Shown one piece after another: positions 40,694 to 50,137 of a stretch of DNA of 56,209 bases. Made by a program: the position numbers and the translations under genes. This DNA comes from CAZFLM01 sp964519955 (lineage in GTDB: Bacteria; Armatimonadota; Chthonomonadetes; Chthonomonadales; CAJBBX01), in the NCBI GenBank assembly GCA_964519955.1, contig CAZFLM010000043.1:1-56209 (forward strand). The letters run 5' to 3'. A model generated the notes under the pieces. That model searched no databases. It had not been told where the DNA came from and saw only the letters and a list, made by a program, of their open reading frames with translations. Position 1 is the stretch's first letter; every line of letters starts with the position of its first letter.

Positions 40694-41461
40694 TCAGTCC
40701 CCTTCGGTTAGTATCCGCGCACCGCCCCGTGTGATCGCCACGGTGTGCTCAAAGTGCGCCGACACCGTCCGGTCACACGTCACGATCGTCCAACGATCGG
40801 CAAGCGCCTCGATATCGCGCTTCCCGAGGTTCACCATCGGCTCGATGGCGAACGTCATGCCTTCTTCCAGCCGCACGCCCTTGCCCGCCTTGCCGTAGTT
40901 CGGCACCTGCGGCTCTTCGTGCAGCGACTTACCAACTCCGTGCCCCACCATCTCGCGAACCACGGAGAAACCGTTTCTACGTACGTGACCGTCGATCGCC
41001 GCGCCGATGTCGCCCAGCCGCTTGCCCGGCTTCACCTGCGCGATCCCCATGTACAGGGCCTCGCGGCCGACGCGCAGCAGCTTCTGCACCTGCCCCGACA
41101 CCGTTCCGACCGGGAACGTCCACGCGGCGTCCGCATACAGCCCGTTCAGCCGCACGCCGACGTCGCAACTCACGATGTCGCCCGACTGCAGCACGCGGCG
41201 GCCCGGAATGCCGTGGACCACTTCCTCGTTGACCGAGATGCACGTCGCCGCCGGGTAGGGCGGGTTGCCGTGCGGCGCGTAGCCCAGGAACGCAGACTCC
41301 GCACCGTGCTTGCGCATGACTGCGACCGCTGCCATCTCCAGGTCGTACGTGGTCGACACACCCGGTACGATGGCCCCGCGCATCGCCTGGAGCGACTCGC
41401 GCACCACGCGCCCCGCGGCCTGCATCTTCTCGATCTCGTCGGGTGTCTTCAGGACGATCAT
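40694..41461 (-). CDS. map: Methionine aminopeptidase, type I
   Basis: The product has 255 residues with the ATG at 41461; the earlier in-frame start at 41530 would overlap adk. All five metal ligands are present: Asp100, Asp111, His174 (MVGHGVG), Glu207 (AIEP) and Glu238 (HFEHT). It removes initiator Met from nascent proteins. Its stop abuts the infA start. Confidence 0.97.
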   Translation of the reverse strand: MIVLKTPDEIEKMQAAGRVVRESLQAMRGAIVPGVSTTYDLEMAAVAVMRKHGAESAFLGYAPHGNPPYPAATCISVNEEVVHGIPGRRVLQSGDIVSCDVGVRLNGLYADAAWTFPVGTVSGQVQKLLRVGREALYMGIAQVKPGKRLGDIGAAIDGHVRRNGFSVVREMVGHGVGKSLHEEPQVPNYGKAGKGVRLEEGMTFAIEPMVNLGKRDIEALADRWTIVTCDRTVSAHFEHTVAITRGGARILTEGD

Positions 41462-41486
41462 ATCGCGCTGCGTCTCACCGGCCCGA

Positions 41487-42149
41487 TCAGCCGGCGATCC
41501 CCCGCAGGCGGTCCACCACCTCGACGACACGGTCGAAGATCGTACCGGGATCCGCGTTGGCGTCCACGTTGTTGAGCTGCCCGCGGTCCTCGTAGAAGTT
41601 GATCAGCGGCGCCGTCTTGGCCGCATACTCCTGCAGGCGCGTCTTGATCGACACCGGGTTGTCGTCCGAGCGCTGGATCAGCTTGCCACCGCAGTGGTCG
41701 CACACGCCTTCCTGCTTCGGCGGGGCCGCCACTACGTGGAACGTCGCCTTGCAGTCCGGGCACGTGCGCCGCCCCGACAGCCGCTTGATCAGCTCCTCGT
41801 CCGATACCTCGAAGTTGATGGCGCCGTCGAACTTCCGGCCGATCTGCGCCAGCATCTCCTCCAGCGTCACAGCCTGGTTGTCCGTGCGCGGGAACCCATC
41901 GAGCAGGAACCCGTCGGCGCAGTCCGGCTTGGCGATCCTCTGCTCCACCAGCGCGATGACGATCTCGTCCGGGATCAGCTCGCCCTTCGCCATGTACTCC
42001 ATGGCCTTCTTGCCGATCTCGGTGCCATCCGCTGCGAGCTGCCGGAAGATGTCGCCGGTGGAGACCTTCGGCAGATTGTAGCGAGCGGCGATGCGGTCGC
42101 CCTGCGTTCCCTTGCCGGCGCCCGGAGCGCCCAGAAGCACGAGGATCAT
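41487..42149 (-). CDS. adk: Adenylate kinase, long zinc-LID form
   Basis: The product has 220 residues. The P-loop is GAPGAGKGT at residues 7-15. FLLDGFPRT is the AMP-site signature. The LID domain has a structural zinc site Cys130, Cys133, Cys150 and Cys153. It converts ATP plus AMP to two ADP. It is in its usual place between secY and map. Confidence 0.98.
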   Translation of the reverse strand: MILVLLGAPGAGKGTQGDRIAARYNLPKVSTGDIFRQLAADGTEIGKKAMEYMAKGELIPDEIVIALVEQRIAKPDCADGFLLDGFPRTDNQAVTLEEMLAQIGRKFDGAINFEVSDEELIKRLSGRRTCPDCKATFHVVAAPPKQEGVCDHCGGKLIQRSDDNPVSIKTRLQEYAAKTAPLINFYEDRGQLNNVDANADPGTIFDRVVEVVDRLRGIAG

Positions 42150-42192
42150 ATTGGATGGTTTCCTTGGCCGATCAGCCGGCAGCCTGCCGCGA

Positions 42193-43479
42193 TCAGCTCT
42201 CCTTGATGAAGCCTTCGTAGTTCCGCATCAGCAACTGGGCCTCGATGGCCTGCATCGTCTCGATGGCCACGCCGACGACGATCAGCAACGACGTGCCGCC
42301 GATCAGCGCGAACTGGTTCAGCCCCACATTGGTGATGATCGGAGCGATGTACTGCACCATCGCCACGGCCGCCAGGAACACCGCGCCGGCCAGAGTGATG
42401 CGCGACACCACGCGGTCCAGGTAGTCGAACGTCGGCTTGCCCGGCCGGATGCCCGGAATGTAGTTGCCGTACTTCTTCAGGTTGTCCGCCATGTCCTGAA
42501 CGTTCATCACGACCGCCGTGTAGAAGTACGTGAAGATGACGATCAGGACGACATAGATCAGGCTCCCGTACCAGCTCTGCCCGGGGCTGATGGCTAGCGC
42601 CATGTTCTGCAGGTGCTTGAGCGTGCTATCCGGGCTGGCCTGGACCGAGCCCAGCAACTGCGCCGGCAGCATCAGCATCGAGATTGCGAAGATGATCGGG
42701 ATAACGCCGGCCGTGTTCACCTTGATCGGTAGGAACGAGCTGCTGGCGGGCATCACCCTCATGCCGACGACGCGCTTCACGTGCTGGATCGGGATGCGCC
42801 GCGTGCCCTGAGTGATCAGCACGATGCAGTAGATCGTCCCGATGAACAGCGCCAAGAGCATCGCCACGTTGAACGGGTTCACGAGCCCCTTCTCCAACGA
42901 GGTGTAGATCATCCCCGTCTGGTAGGGCAGGCTCGTCATGATGCCGGCGAAGATCACCAGCGACACACCGTTGCCGATGCCGTTCTCGGTGATCTGCTCG
43001 CCAACCCACAGGAGGAACGCGGTCCCAGCGGTCATCACGATGCACATCTGCGCGATGCCCCACCCGCTGGTCGCGGCGCCCTTGAAGGTGAACGCGAAGC
43101 CCAGCGCCTGCGCAAAGGCCAGGAAGATGGTGAGCTGGCGCGTGATCTTGGCGATCCGCTTGCGGCCGGACTCGCCTTCCTTCTGCATGGCCTCTAGCTG
43201 CGGGATGGCGAGCGTCATCATCTGCATGATGATCGAGGCGTTGATGTACGGGGTGATGCCCATCGCGAAGACGGTCATCCTCCGCATCGCGCCGCCGGAG
43301 AACACATCGACCAAGCCGAGCAGGCCGCCGGAACCGAACATCATCTCCAGCTTGGCGTGGTCAACCCCCGGCACCGGGATGTGGGCGCCCAGCACGAACA
43401 CCGCGAACATCAGCAGGTTGAATGTGATTCGCCGTTTGAGTTCCGGAATACGGAACGCCTGCATTAGCGACTCGATCAC
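42193..43479 (-). CDS. secY: Protein translocase subunit SecY
   Basis: The product has 428 residues and ten predicted membrane segments. The start is GTG at 43479; an ATG at 43464 would give MQAFRIPELKRRI. Family motifs are IPVPGVDHAKL, the plug region with GGAMRRMTVFAMGITPYINASIIMQ, ARKRIAKITRQ-like basic loop and GIRPGKPTFDYLD near the end. It forms the channel for export of the many signal-peptide proteins coded nearby. Confidence 0.98.
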   Translation of the reverse strand: MIESLMQAFRIPELKRRITFNLLMFAVFVLGAHIPVPGVDHAKLEMMFGSGGLLGLVDVFSGGAMRRMTVFAMGITPYINASIIMQMMTLAIPQLEAMQKEGESGRKRIAKITRQLTIFLAFAQALGFAFTFKGAATSGWGIAQMCIVMTAGTAFLLWVGEQITENGIGNGVSLVIFAGIMTSLPYQTGMIYTSLEKGLVNPFNVAMLLALFIGTIYCIVLITQGTRRIPIQHVKRVVGMRVMPASSSFLPIKVNTAGVIPIIFAISMLMLPAQLLGSVQASPDSTLKHLQNMALAISPGQSWYGSLIYVVLIVIFTYFYTAVVMNVQDMADNLKKYGNYIPGIRPGKPTFDYLDRVVSRITLAGAVFLAAVAMVQYIAPIITNVGLNQFALIGGTSLLIVVGVAIETMQAIEAQLLMRNYEGFIKES

Positions 43480-43552
43480 CTTGCACCAACCTCTCCGCGC
43501 AGGGGGCCAACAGCCCGTGCGAGCGGACCGCGATATTGCCCGTTAGGGGTCA

Positions 43553-43990
43553 CTAGACCGTCTCGACGACACCGCCGGCAGCCTGGATCTTCTCGACGGC
43601 CGACTTGCTGAACTTGTGCGCCTTCACGGTCAGCTTGACCGTCAGGTCGCCATCGCCGAGGACCTTGATGCGCTCGTCGACGTGCCGCAGCACGCCGGCC
43701 TCATGCAGCATCTCGGCGTCCACGACAGTGCCTTCCTCCAACTCGCTGAAGGCGCCCACGTTGACGACGGCGTACTCGATGCGGTTGATGGGCTTGAAGC
43801 CGCGCGCCTGCGGGAGGCGGCGATGCAGCGGGGTCTGCCCACCCTCGAAGTTGGGGTTGACCTGGCCGTGCTTCTTCTGGCCCTTGTGCCCGCGAGTGGC
43901 GTTCTTACCGTGGCCGGAGCCCGGTCCGCGACCCACGACCTTACGGCGGTGGGTGCTTCCGGGGGCCGGCGATAGCTCGTGCAGGTTCAT
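43553..43990 (-). CDS. rplO: 50S ribosomal protein L15
   Basis: The product has 145 residues. NLHELSPAPGSTHRRKVVGRG, GRGPGSGHGKNATRGHKGQK and the C-terminal AVEKIQAAGGVVE are typical. It is 73 bp upstream of secY. Confidence 0.98.
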   Translation of the reverse strand: MNLHELSPAPGSTHRRKVVGRGPGSGHGKNATRGHKGQKKHGQVNPNFEGGQTPLHRRLPQARGFKPINRIEYAVVNVGAFSELEEGTVVDAEMLHEAGVLRHVDERIKVLGDGDLTVKLTVKAHKFSKSAVEKIQAAGGVVETV

Positions 43991-44020
43991 GTCTCGGGTT
44001 CCGTGTGTGAAGGCCGAATG

Positions 44021-44206
44021 CTAGTTCTCGACGGATTCGACGCGAACTAGGTGCTCGATCGCCTTGATCATCCCGCGCACCTGCGGGTTGTCCGGTCGCA
44101 CGACCGTCTTCTGCAGCTTGCCCAGACCGAGGGCCTTGGCGGTGCGCTTCTGCGTCTCGTTGAAGCCGATGGCGCTGCGCTCAAGCGTGATCTTGAGTTC
44201 AGGCAT
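44021..44206 (-). CDS. rpmD: 50S ribosomal protein L30
   Basis: The product has 61 residues, usual size: LKITLERSAIGFNETQKRT, LGLGKLQKTVVRPDNPQVRGM. It overlaps the rpsE stop by 8 bases, implying coupled translation. Confidence 0.97.
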   Translation of the reverse strand: MPELKITLERSAIGFNETQKRTAKALGLGKLQKTVVRPDNPQVRGMIKAIEHLVRVESVEN

Positions 44207-44747
44207 TGGTCGTCGCTCCCGCGGCGGCCTCTTCGGCCTTCCGCATCCACGGCACCATCTCCTCGACGGTCTTGCCGCGCAGCCTGGCCACTTCCTCGGC
44301 GCGCTTGAGCTGCTGCAGCGCGCGGATGGTCGCCCACGCCAGGTTGATGGCGTTCGGCGAGCCCAGCGCCTTGCCGAGCACGTCGGTCACGCCGGCAAGC
44401 TCCAGGATGGTGCGCACCGAGCTGCCCGCGACGATACCGGTACCGGGGGCGGCCGGCTTCAGCAGCACCTGGGCCGAACCGTGCGACGCCAAGATGTCGT
44501 GCGGGATGGTCGTGCCGATCAGGGGCACCTCGATCATGCGCTTCTTGGCATCCTCGACGCCCTTGCGGATCGCGTCGGGAATGGCCCGAGCCTTGCCGAT
44601 GCCGGCGCCCACATATCCCTTACGGTCGCCCACCACGACGAGCACGTTCCAACTCATCGTGCGTCCGCCCTTATGGGTCTTCTGGACCTTGTTCGTGCGG
44701 ACCACGCGCTCTTCGATGTTCAGGGCGTCCGCATTGATCTTTGCCAT
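44199..44747 (-). CDS. rpsE: 30S ribosomal protein S5
   Basis: The product has 182 residues: an N-terminal double-stranded RNA-binding domain (ERVVRTNKVQKTHKGGRTM, VVVGDRKGYVGAGIGKA) and a C-terminal domain (APGTGIVAGSSVRTILELAGV). S5 supports decoding accuracy. Confidence 0.98.
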   Translation of the reverse strand: MAKINADALNIEERVVRTNKVQKTHKGGRTMSWNVLVVVGDRKGYVGAGIGKARAIPDAIRKGVEDAKKRMIEVPLIGTTIPHDILASHGSAQVLLKPAAPGTGIVAGSSVRTILELAGVTDVLGKALGSPNAINLAWATIRALQQLKRAEEVARLRGKTVEEMVPWMRKAEEAAAGATTNA

Positions 44748-44836
44748 GCTTGCTCACCTCGCCGGCCCGCAGTCGGGCAGCATCGATGTTCCTTAGGAAA
44801 CCTCGGCGTCGCAGCGCCTTGGATGTCGCGCTTGGG

Positions 44837-45196
44837 CTAGAACTCCAGGCCGCCCGCGCGAGCCGCGTCCGCCAGTTCCTTGACGCGACCGTGATACATG
44901 AACCCGCCACGGTCGAACACGACCTGCGTGATGCCCTTCGCCTTGGCGCGCTCGGCGATCAGCTTGCCGACGGCCTTGGCGCCCTCGATGTTGCCCCCGG
45001 AGGGGCCGCCATCGCGGTAGCCGGGCTCGACGCTCGACGCGGCAGCCAGGGTGGCGCCCTGTTCGTCGTCGATGATCTGGGCGTAGATATGCTTCAGGCT
45101 GCGGAAGACCGCCAGGCGGGGGCGTTCCGGAGTACCGGAGACCTTGCCCCGCACGCGGCGGTGCCGCTTCAGCCGCAGTCGTACCTTCTCGTTCAT
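44837..45196 (-). CDS. rplR: 50S ribosomal protein L18
   Basis: The product has 119 residues: RLRLKRHRRVRGKVSGTPERPRLAVFRS, HIYAQIIDDEQGATLAAAS and FDRGGFMYHGRVKELADAARAGGLEF. It binds 5S rRNA. Confidence 0.98.
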   Translation of the reverse strand: MNEKVRLRLKRHRRVRGKVSGTPERPRLAVFRSLKHIYAQIIDDEQGATLAAASSVEPGYRDGGPSGGNIEGAKAVGKLIAERAKAKGITQVVFDRGGFMYHGRVKELADAARAGGLEF

Positions 45197-45327
45197 TGAG
45201 GTCCTCTCGCCAGCGGATTGCCGACCCGCCGGCCCACGCCACGCACAGGCCAGGTTCGGCCAGACGCGAAAGAGTAGTATACCTGACCGCCTGCCCCTTC
45301 ACAACGGAGGGGATTGCGGGGCTCGCG

Positions 45328-45900
45328 TTACTTGCCGCCCTTGCCGCCCGCCTTGCCGCTCTTGCCAGCCTTGCGGCGTACCTGCTCGCCGCGGTAGCGG
45401 ATGCCCTTGCCTTTGTAAGGCTCCGGCTTGCGCAGTGCGCGGATCTGTGCGGCGGTCTGGCCCACCAGTTCCTTGTCGATACCGCGGATGATCACGAACG
45501 GCAAACGGGTCTGCTGCTCGACGCCGGCCTCGAACACGATGCCGGGCCTCGGCGCAATCTCGATGCCGTGCGAGTAGCCCACCGACAGCGCCAGGTTGGT
45601 GCCCGTGACGGTCGCGCGGTACCCGGTGCCGTGGACCTCCAGCGTCCGGGCGTAGCCGTTCGTCACGCCCTCGACCATGTTGGCGAGAATCGTGCGAGTC
45701 AGGCCGTGCAAGGAGCGGTGGTCCTTGCCGTCGGTCGGTCGGCCGACGGTCAGAGTGCCGTCCTCGACCTTGATGATCATGTCGGGGTGGACCGGCTTGG
45801 TGAGGGCGCCTTTCGGCCCCTTAATGGTCACCTCACCGACACCCACATTAACCTCCACGCCCGCGGGGAGCGGGATCGGGAGTCGTCCAATGCGTGACAT
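45328..45900 (-). CDS. rplF: 50S ribosomal protein L6
   Basis: The product has 190 residues: SRIGRLPIPLPAGV, IKGPKGAL, two repeat beta domains and PEPYKGKGIRYRGEQVRRKAGK near the end. A Lys/Gly-rich tail follows the usual end. Confidence 0.98.
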   Translation of the reverse strand: MSRIGRLPIPLPAGVEVNVGVGEVTIKGPKGALTKPVHPDMIIKVEDGTLTVGRPTDGKDHRSLHGLTRTILANMVEGVTNGYARTLEVHGTGYRATVTGTNLALSVGYSHGIEIAPRPGIVFEAGVEQQTRLPFVIIRGIDKELVGQTAAQIRALRKPEPYKGKGIRYRGEQVRRKAGKSGKAGGKGGK

Positions 45901-45944
45901 TGCTGCCTCCGTAGGGTCCAGTTCAGTCCGGCGGTCGAGTGCGA

Positions 45945-46346
45945 CTACCAGACCTTGCAGAGCACCTCGCCACCGATACCGCGACGCCGGGCTTCCTTGT
46001 CGGTCATGACGCCCTGCGACGTGGTCACGATAGCGATGCCGAGTCCGCGCAAAACGCGGGGCACATTGTCCTTGCCCGCGTAGATGCGGAGGCCCGGCTT
46101 GCTGACGCGCTGAAGGTCGGTCAGCACTCGCTCGCGCTTCGGCCCGTACTTGAGGTGGACCTTGATGCGGTCCTGCTTCGGATCCTTGATGACTTCGAAG
46201 CCCTTGATGAAGCCCTCGCGCTGGAGGATCTTCACGATCTCCAGCTTGAGGCGGCTGCCCGAGACCTCCATCGAGTCATGGTACGCGCGGTTCGCGTTGC
46301 GGATGCGCGTCAGGAGGTCTGCGACGGGATCGGTTGTGTATGCCAT
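45945..46346 (-). CDS. rpsH: 30S ribosomal protein S8
   Basis: The product has 133 residues: DPVADLLTRIRNANRAYHDSM, KPGLRIYAGKDNVPRVLRGLGIAIVTTSQGVMTDKEARR split over the C-terminal domain, and the terminal GGEVLCKVW. It binds 16S rRNA and in many bacteria regulates the spc operon. Confidence 0.98.
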   Translation of the reverse strand: MAYTTDPVADLLTRIRNANRAYHDSMEVSGSRLKLEIVKILQREGFIKGFEVIKDPKQDRIKVHLKYGPKRERVLTDLQRVSKPGLRIYAGKDNVPRVLRGLGIAIVTTSQGVMTDKEARRRGIGGEVLCKVW

Positions 46347-46355
46347 CGCTCTCTC

Positions 46356-46541
46356 CTACCAGCTCGACTTGGTCACGCCGGGAATCAGCCCGCGATGGGC
46401 CATCTCGCGGAGGCAGATGCGGCAGAGGCCGAATTTGCGGAACACGCCACGGGGTCGTCCGCAGACGTTGCAGCGTGTATAGGCGCGCACCGAGAACTTC
46501 GGCTTGCGCTTTGCCTTGACGATCAAACAGGTCTTAGCCAC
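46356..46541 (-). CDS. rpsN: 30S ribosomal protein S14, zinc-binding form (GTG start)
   Basis: The product has 61 residues. The GTG at 46541 has GAGGAGAG six bases upstream. Cys24, Cys27, Cys40 and Cys43 form the zinc ribbon (CNVCG ... CRICL). The short zinc form is the one usually encoded in the spc operon of Gram-positives and many deep-branching phyla. Confidence 0.97.
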   Translation of the reverse strand: MAKTCLIVKAKRKPKFSVRAYTRCNVCGRPRGVFRKFGLCRICLREMAHRGLIPGVTKSSW

Positions 46542-46626
46542 AGAGGCTCTCCTCTCGTCGGAGCCACGGCCGAGCCGCGGCTGGTAACGATGGGTACCCG
46601 GCGACTGGCGCCGGTCCGCAATCCTG

Positions 46627-48708
46627 TTACGCTTCCTTTTCCTTCTTGCTCTTCTCGTACTCGGCGATGATCTGCTGGGCGATATGCGCCGGGACTTCCT
46701 CGTAGTGCGACGGCTCGATCTCGAAGATGCCGCGCCCGCGGGTGATGGACCGCAGATCGATAGCATACCTCAGCATCTCGGATTGCGGCGCGATGGCTCG
46801 GATGCACATGCGCCCGCCGCCGATTGCCTCGGTGCCCGCGATGCGCCCGCGCTTGCCGCTCAGGTCGCTCATCACGTCGCCCATCATGCCCTCGGGCACC
46901 GTAACCGCGACGCTGACCATCGGCTCGAGGATCACAGGGCCCGCCTTCGGAGCGACGTTGTTGAAGGCCAGGATGCCGGCCATCTTGAACGCCTGCTCCG
47001 AGGAGTCCACGTCGTGATACGAACCGTCGTAGCACGTGCACTTGATGTCGACCACGGGGTTGCCCGCCAGGATACCGTTGGCGAGCGCCTCGAGGACGCC
47101 CTTCTCCACCGCCGGGATGTACTGGCGGGGGATCGAGCCGCCCACGATGGCGTCCACGAACTCGAAGCCGGTGCCACGCGGCTGCGGCTCGAGCTTGATG
47201 TGGCAGTCGCCGTACTGGCCGCGGCCGCCGGTCTGCTTCTTGTGCTTGCCCTGGCCCTGCGCGGCCGCCTGCAGCGTTTCGCGATACGGCACCTTCACGG
47301 GGATCGTGTCCACGTTGGCGCCGAACTTGCGCAGCTTCTCCACCACGATGTTCAGGTGGGTCTCGCCCATGCCGCTGATGACGGTCTGGCCGGTCTCAGG
47401 GTCGCGCCGATACGCAAACGCCGGGTCTTCACCCGCCACACGCTGCAGGGCCGGCCCCAGCTTGTCCTCGTCCACCTTCGTCTTGGCGACGATGGCAACC
47501 TCGTACACGGCCTTCGGATGCTTGATGGGCTCCAGGACGATCGCCTTCGCCTGGTCGCAGAGCGTGTCGCCCGTATGGGTCGTGGCCAGCTTCGCGACGG
47601 CGCCGATATCGCCCGCGCCGATCTCAGGCACAGCTTCCTGGTTCTTGCCCTTCACCACATAGATCTGCCCGATGCGCTCGTCCTTGCCGCTCGTCGAGTT
47701 CCACACGTGCGAGTCGGACTTCACAACGCCCGAGAACACCCGGAAGTAGGTGAGCTGGCCCACGAACGGGTCGGCCAGGGTCTTGAACACCAGCGCGGCC
47801 AGCGGATCACTCTCCGTCGGCTTCCGCTCGGCGGTCTTGCCGTCGGCGGTGGTGCCCGTGACGGCCGCCATCTGCGCGGGGCTCGGGAACGCGTCGGCCA
47901 CCAGGTTCAGCAGGGCGGCCGCGCCCATGTTCTTCGTGCTGGCGCCACACACAACCGGCACGACCTTGCCGCTCTTGATGCCCTCGCGCAGGCCCTGCAT
48001 GACCTCTTCGTCGGTCAGCGTGCCCGCGTCGAAGAACTTCTCGATCAGCTCGTCGTCGCCCTCGGCGGCGGACTCCACCAGCTTCTCGCGGAACTCGTCC
48101 ACGGTGCTCTGCAGGTCGGCCGGGATCGGGATCTCGTTGAAATCCTTGCCGACGCCCGAGTACGCCTTCATGCTGAGCAGGTCGACAATGGCGCTGTAGC
48201 TATCGGCGACGCCGATGGGCACCTGAACCGGCGCGATGCACGTGCCGAAGCGAGCGCGCAGCTTCTCGACGACCGAGCCGAAGTCCGCGTTCTCGCGGTC
48301 CATGCGGCTCACGTAGACGGCGCGCGGCTTGTTCTGCGCCGCGGCCAGATCCCACGCAATCTCGAACCCAACTTCCACATCCGACTGAGCGGGCGTGACG
48401 AGCACGGCGGCATCGACGACCCGCAGGGCGCTCCGGATCTCCCCCTCGAAGTCGAGGTAACCCGGCACGTCCACGACGTTGATCTTCTTGTCCTGCCACT
48501 CACACGGAGCCAGACCGATGTTGATGCTGATGGTCCGCTTCACCTCTTCCGGATCGAAGTCGGTGGTTGCGGTGCCGTCGTCGGTGCGCCCCATGCGGTC
48601 GATCGCGCCCGAAACCAGCAGCATGGCCTCCGTGATGGAGGTCTTGCCCGAGCCCTGGTGTCCGAACACGCCGATATTGCGGATCGTGTCGATGGCGTAC
48701 TTTTTCAT
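46627..48708 (-). CDS. EF-G-like translational GTPase (EF-G paralogue)
   Basis: The product has 693 residues. The ATG at 48708 has GAGGG six bases upstream. All five EF-G domains are recognisable. The P-loop is GHQGSGKT (16-23) in place of AHIDAGKT. Switch I reads DPEEVKRTISIN. G3 is DVPG (80-83). G4 is SRMD (134-137) where EF-G has NKMD. Domain IV has GGRGQYGDCHIKLEPQ and SIPRQYIPAVEKG; domain V has EPMVSVAVTVPEGMMGDVMSDLSGKRGRI. These variants are typical of the EF-G-like (EF-G2) group rather than the main translocase. It sits between rplE and rpsN, inside the spc operon, which is not a usual location for fusA. Confidence 0.88.
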   Translation of the reverse strand: MKKYAIDTIRNIGVFGHQGSGKTSITEAMLLVSGAIDRMGRTDDGTATTDFDPEEVKRTISINIGLAPCEWQDKKINVVDVPGYLDFEGEIRSALRVVDAAVLVTPAQSDVEVGFEIAWDLAAAQNKPRAVYVSRMDRENADFGSVVEKLRARFGTCIAPVQVPIGVADSYSAIVDLLSMKAYSGVGKDFNEIPIPADLQSTVDEFREKLVESAAEGDDELIEKFFDAGTLTDEEVMQGLREGIKSGKVVPVVCGASTKNMGAAALLNLVADAFPSPAQMAAVTGTTADGKTAERKPTESDPLAALVFKTLADPFVGQLTYFRVFSGVVKSDSHVWNSTSGKDERIGQIYVVKGKNQEAVPEIGAGDIGAVAKLATTHTGDTLCDQAKAIVLEPIKHPKAVYEVAIVAKTKVDEDKLGPALQRVAGEDPAFAYRRDPETGQTVISGMGETHLNIVVEKLRKFGANVDTIPVKVPYRETLQAAAQGQGKHKKQTGGRGQYGDCHIKLEPQPRGTGFEFVDAIVGGSIPRQYIPAVEKGVLEALANGILAGNPVVDIKCTCYDGSYHDVDSSEQAFKMAGILAFNNVAPKAGPVILEPMVSVAVTVPEGMMGDVMSDLSGKRGRIAGTEAIGGGRMCIRAIAPQSEMLRYAIDLRSITRGRGIFEIEPSHYEEVPAHIAQQIIAEYEKSKKEKEA

Positions 48709-48784
48709 GCGTGCCCTCGTCGGTAGGGTCTAGGTGGCGATGCGCCGGCGCGCAGCCGGCCCGTCGTCTTCTTCGGGTCCGGCC

Positions 48785-49339
48785 TTACTTCTCGCGGAAC
48801 GGCATGCCCAGCCCCTTCAGGAGCGAGCGAGCCTCTTCGTCCGTACGGGCGTTGGTGCAGATGATGATGTCCATGCCGCGCACGCGGTCGATCTTGTCGT
48901 AGTCGATCTCCGGGAAGATCAACTGCTCCTTGACGCCCATCGCGAAGTTGCCACGCCCGTCGAACGAGTTCGGGTTGATGCCCTGGAAGTCACGCACGCG
49001 GGGAAGCGCGGTGGAGACCAGGCGATCCAGGAACTCATACATGCGAGCGCCGCGGAGCGTGACCTTGCAGCCGATGCGGCTGCCGGCGCGGATCTTGAAG
49101 TTCGAGATCGACTTCTTCGCGCGGCAGATGGACGGCTTCTGGCCGGCGATGATGGTCATATCGCGAACAGCGTTGTCGAGCAGCTTGGGGTCGCCCGAGC
49201 TGGTGTGCCCGGCTGCCCCGACTCCCATGTTGAGCACGATCTTCTCAAGATGGGGGATCTGCATGACGTTGGCATAGCCGAACTGCTTCTGCAGCGCCGG
49301 CGCCACGGTCGTCTTGTATGTGTCTTTCAGGCGAGGCAT
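48785..49339 (-). CDS. rplE: 50S ribosomal protein L5
   Basis: The product has 184 residues. The ATG at 49339 has GGAGAGAG close upstream; the longer frame to 49453 is not used. Motifs are MPRLKDTYKTTV, KIVLNMGVG, GQKPSICRAKKSISNFKIR and GMDIIICTNARTDEEA. It binds 5S rRNA and the P-site tRNA. Confidence 0.98.
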   Translation of the reverse strand: MPRLKDTYKTTVAPALQKQFGYANVMQIPHLEKIVLNMGVGAAGHTSSGDPKLLDNAVRDMTIIAGQKPSICRAKKSISNFKIRAGSRIGCKVTLRGARMYEFLDRLVSTALPRVRDFQGINPNSFDGRGNFAMGVKEQLIFPEIDYDKIDRVRGMDIIICTNARTDEEARSLLKGLGMPFREK

Positions 49340-49367
49340 AGAGCTCTCTCCAGGTCCTGCGAGGCGA

Positions 49368-49769
49368 CTAGTCGATCGACTTACCGCACTCTGGATGCTT
49401 GCAGACGCGATATTTGCGCGAGGATAGCTTGCCCTCGCCCTCGTGATATGCATAGCCCACGCGCGTCGGCTTGTGGCACGACGGGCACACGAGCATGACC
49501 TTCGGCACGAACAGCGGCGCCGGCTTCTGGATGCGGCCGCCTTCCTGCATCTCGCGAACGCCCGAGCGATTGGCGCGCTCGGACTGGCGGGCCTTCTGGT
49601 GCTTGGTCACGAGGTTGATGCCCTCGACGGTGACCTTGTTGACCTTCGGGTAGGCGCGGATGATCTTGCCGGTCTTGCCCTTGTCCTTGCCCGCGATGAC
49701 GACGACTTCGTCGCCCTTCTTGATGCGCAGCTTGGCGGCGTACTCGCCGAGCTTCTGCTTGGTCGCCAT
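49368..49769 (-). CDS. rplX: 50S ribosomal protein L24
   Basis: The product has 133 residues with the ATG at 49769, overlapping the rplN stop by one base. The KOW motif is KKGDEVVVIAGKDKGKTGKI. The C-terminal part has CPSCHKPTRVGY and a later pair of Cys (VCKHPEC), a possible zinc site. It is longer than the usual 103-115 residues. Confidence 0.96.
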   Translation of the reverse strand: MATKQKLGEYAAKLRIKKGDEVVVIAGKDKGKTGKIIRAYPKVNKVTVEGINLVTKHQKARQSERANRSGVREMQEGGRIQKPAPLFVPKVMLVCPSCHKPTRVGYAYHEGEGKLSSRKYRVCKHPECGKSID

Positions 49770-50137
49770 CACAACACCTCCGGGGCCAGCGAGATGATGC
49801 GCATGAAGCTGCGATCGCGCAGCTCGCGGGCAACTGGCCCGAACACGCGAGTGCCGCGCGGCTCCAACGCGTTGTTGATGACGACGCACGCGTTGTCGTC
49901 GAATCGCAGGACCGAGCCGTCCTTCCGACGCACGGGCTGCTTGGTGCGAACAACGACCGCCTTGATGACGTCGCTCTTCTTCACCTGCTGGCCAGGCGTG
50001 GCGGACTTGACGACACCCACGATGATGTCGCCCACCCGCGCGTCCATGCTATTGGAGCCTTTCATCACGCGGATGCACATGACTTCACGGGCGCCGCTGT
50101 TGTCGGCGGCACGGAGCCGCGTATAGGGTCGGATCAT
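49769..50137 (-). CDS. rplN: 50S ribosomal protein L14
   Basis: The product has 122 residues, standard: MIRPYTRLRAADNSGAREVM, GDIIVGVVKSATPG, VVVRTKQPVRRKDGS and GTRVFGPVARELRD. Confidence 0.98.
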   Translation of the reverse strand: MIRPYTRLRAADNSGAREVMCIRVMKGSNSMDARVGDIIVGVVKSATPGQQVKKSDVIKAVVVRTKQPVRRKDGSVLRFDDNACVVINNALEPRGTRVFGPVARELRDRSFMRIISLAPEVL

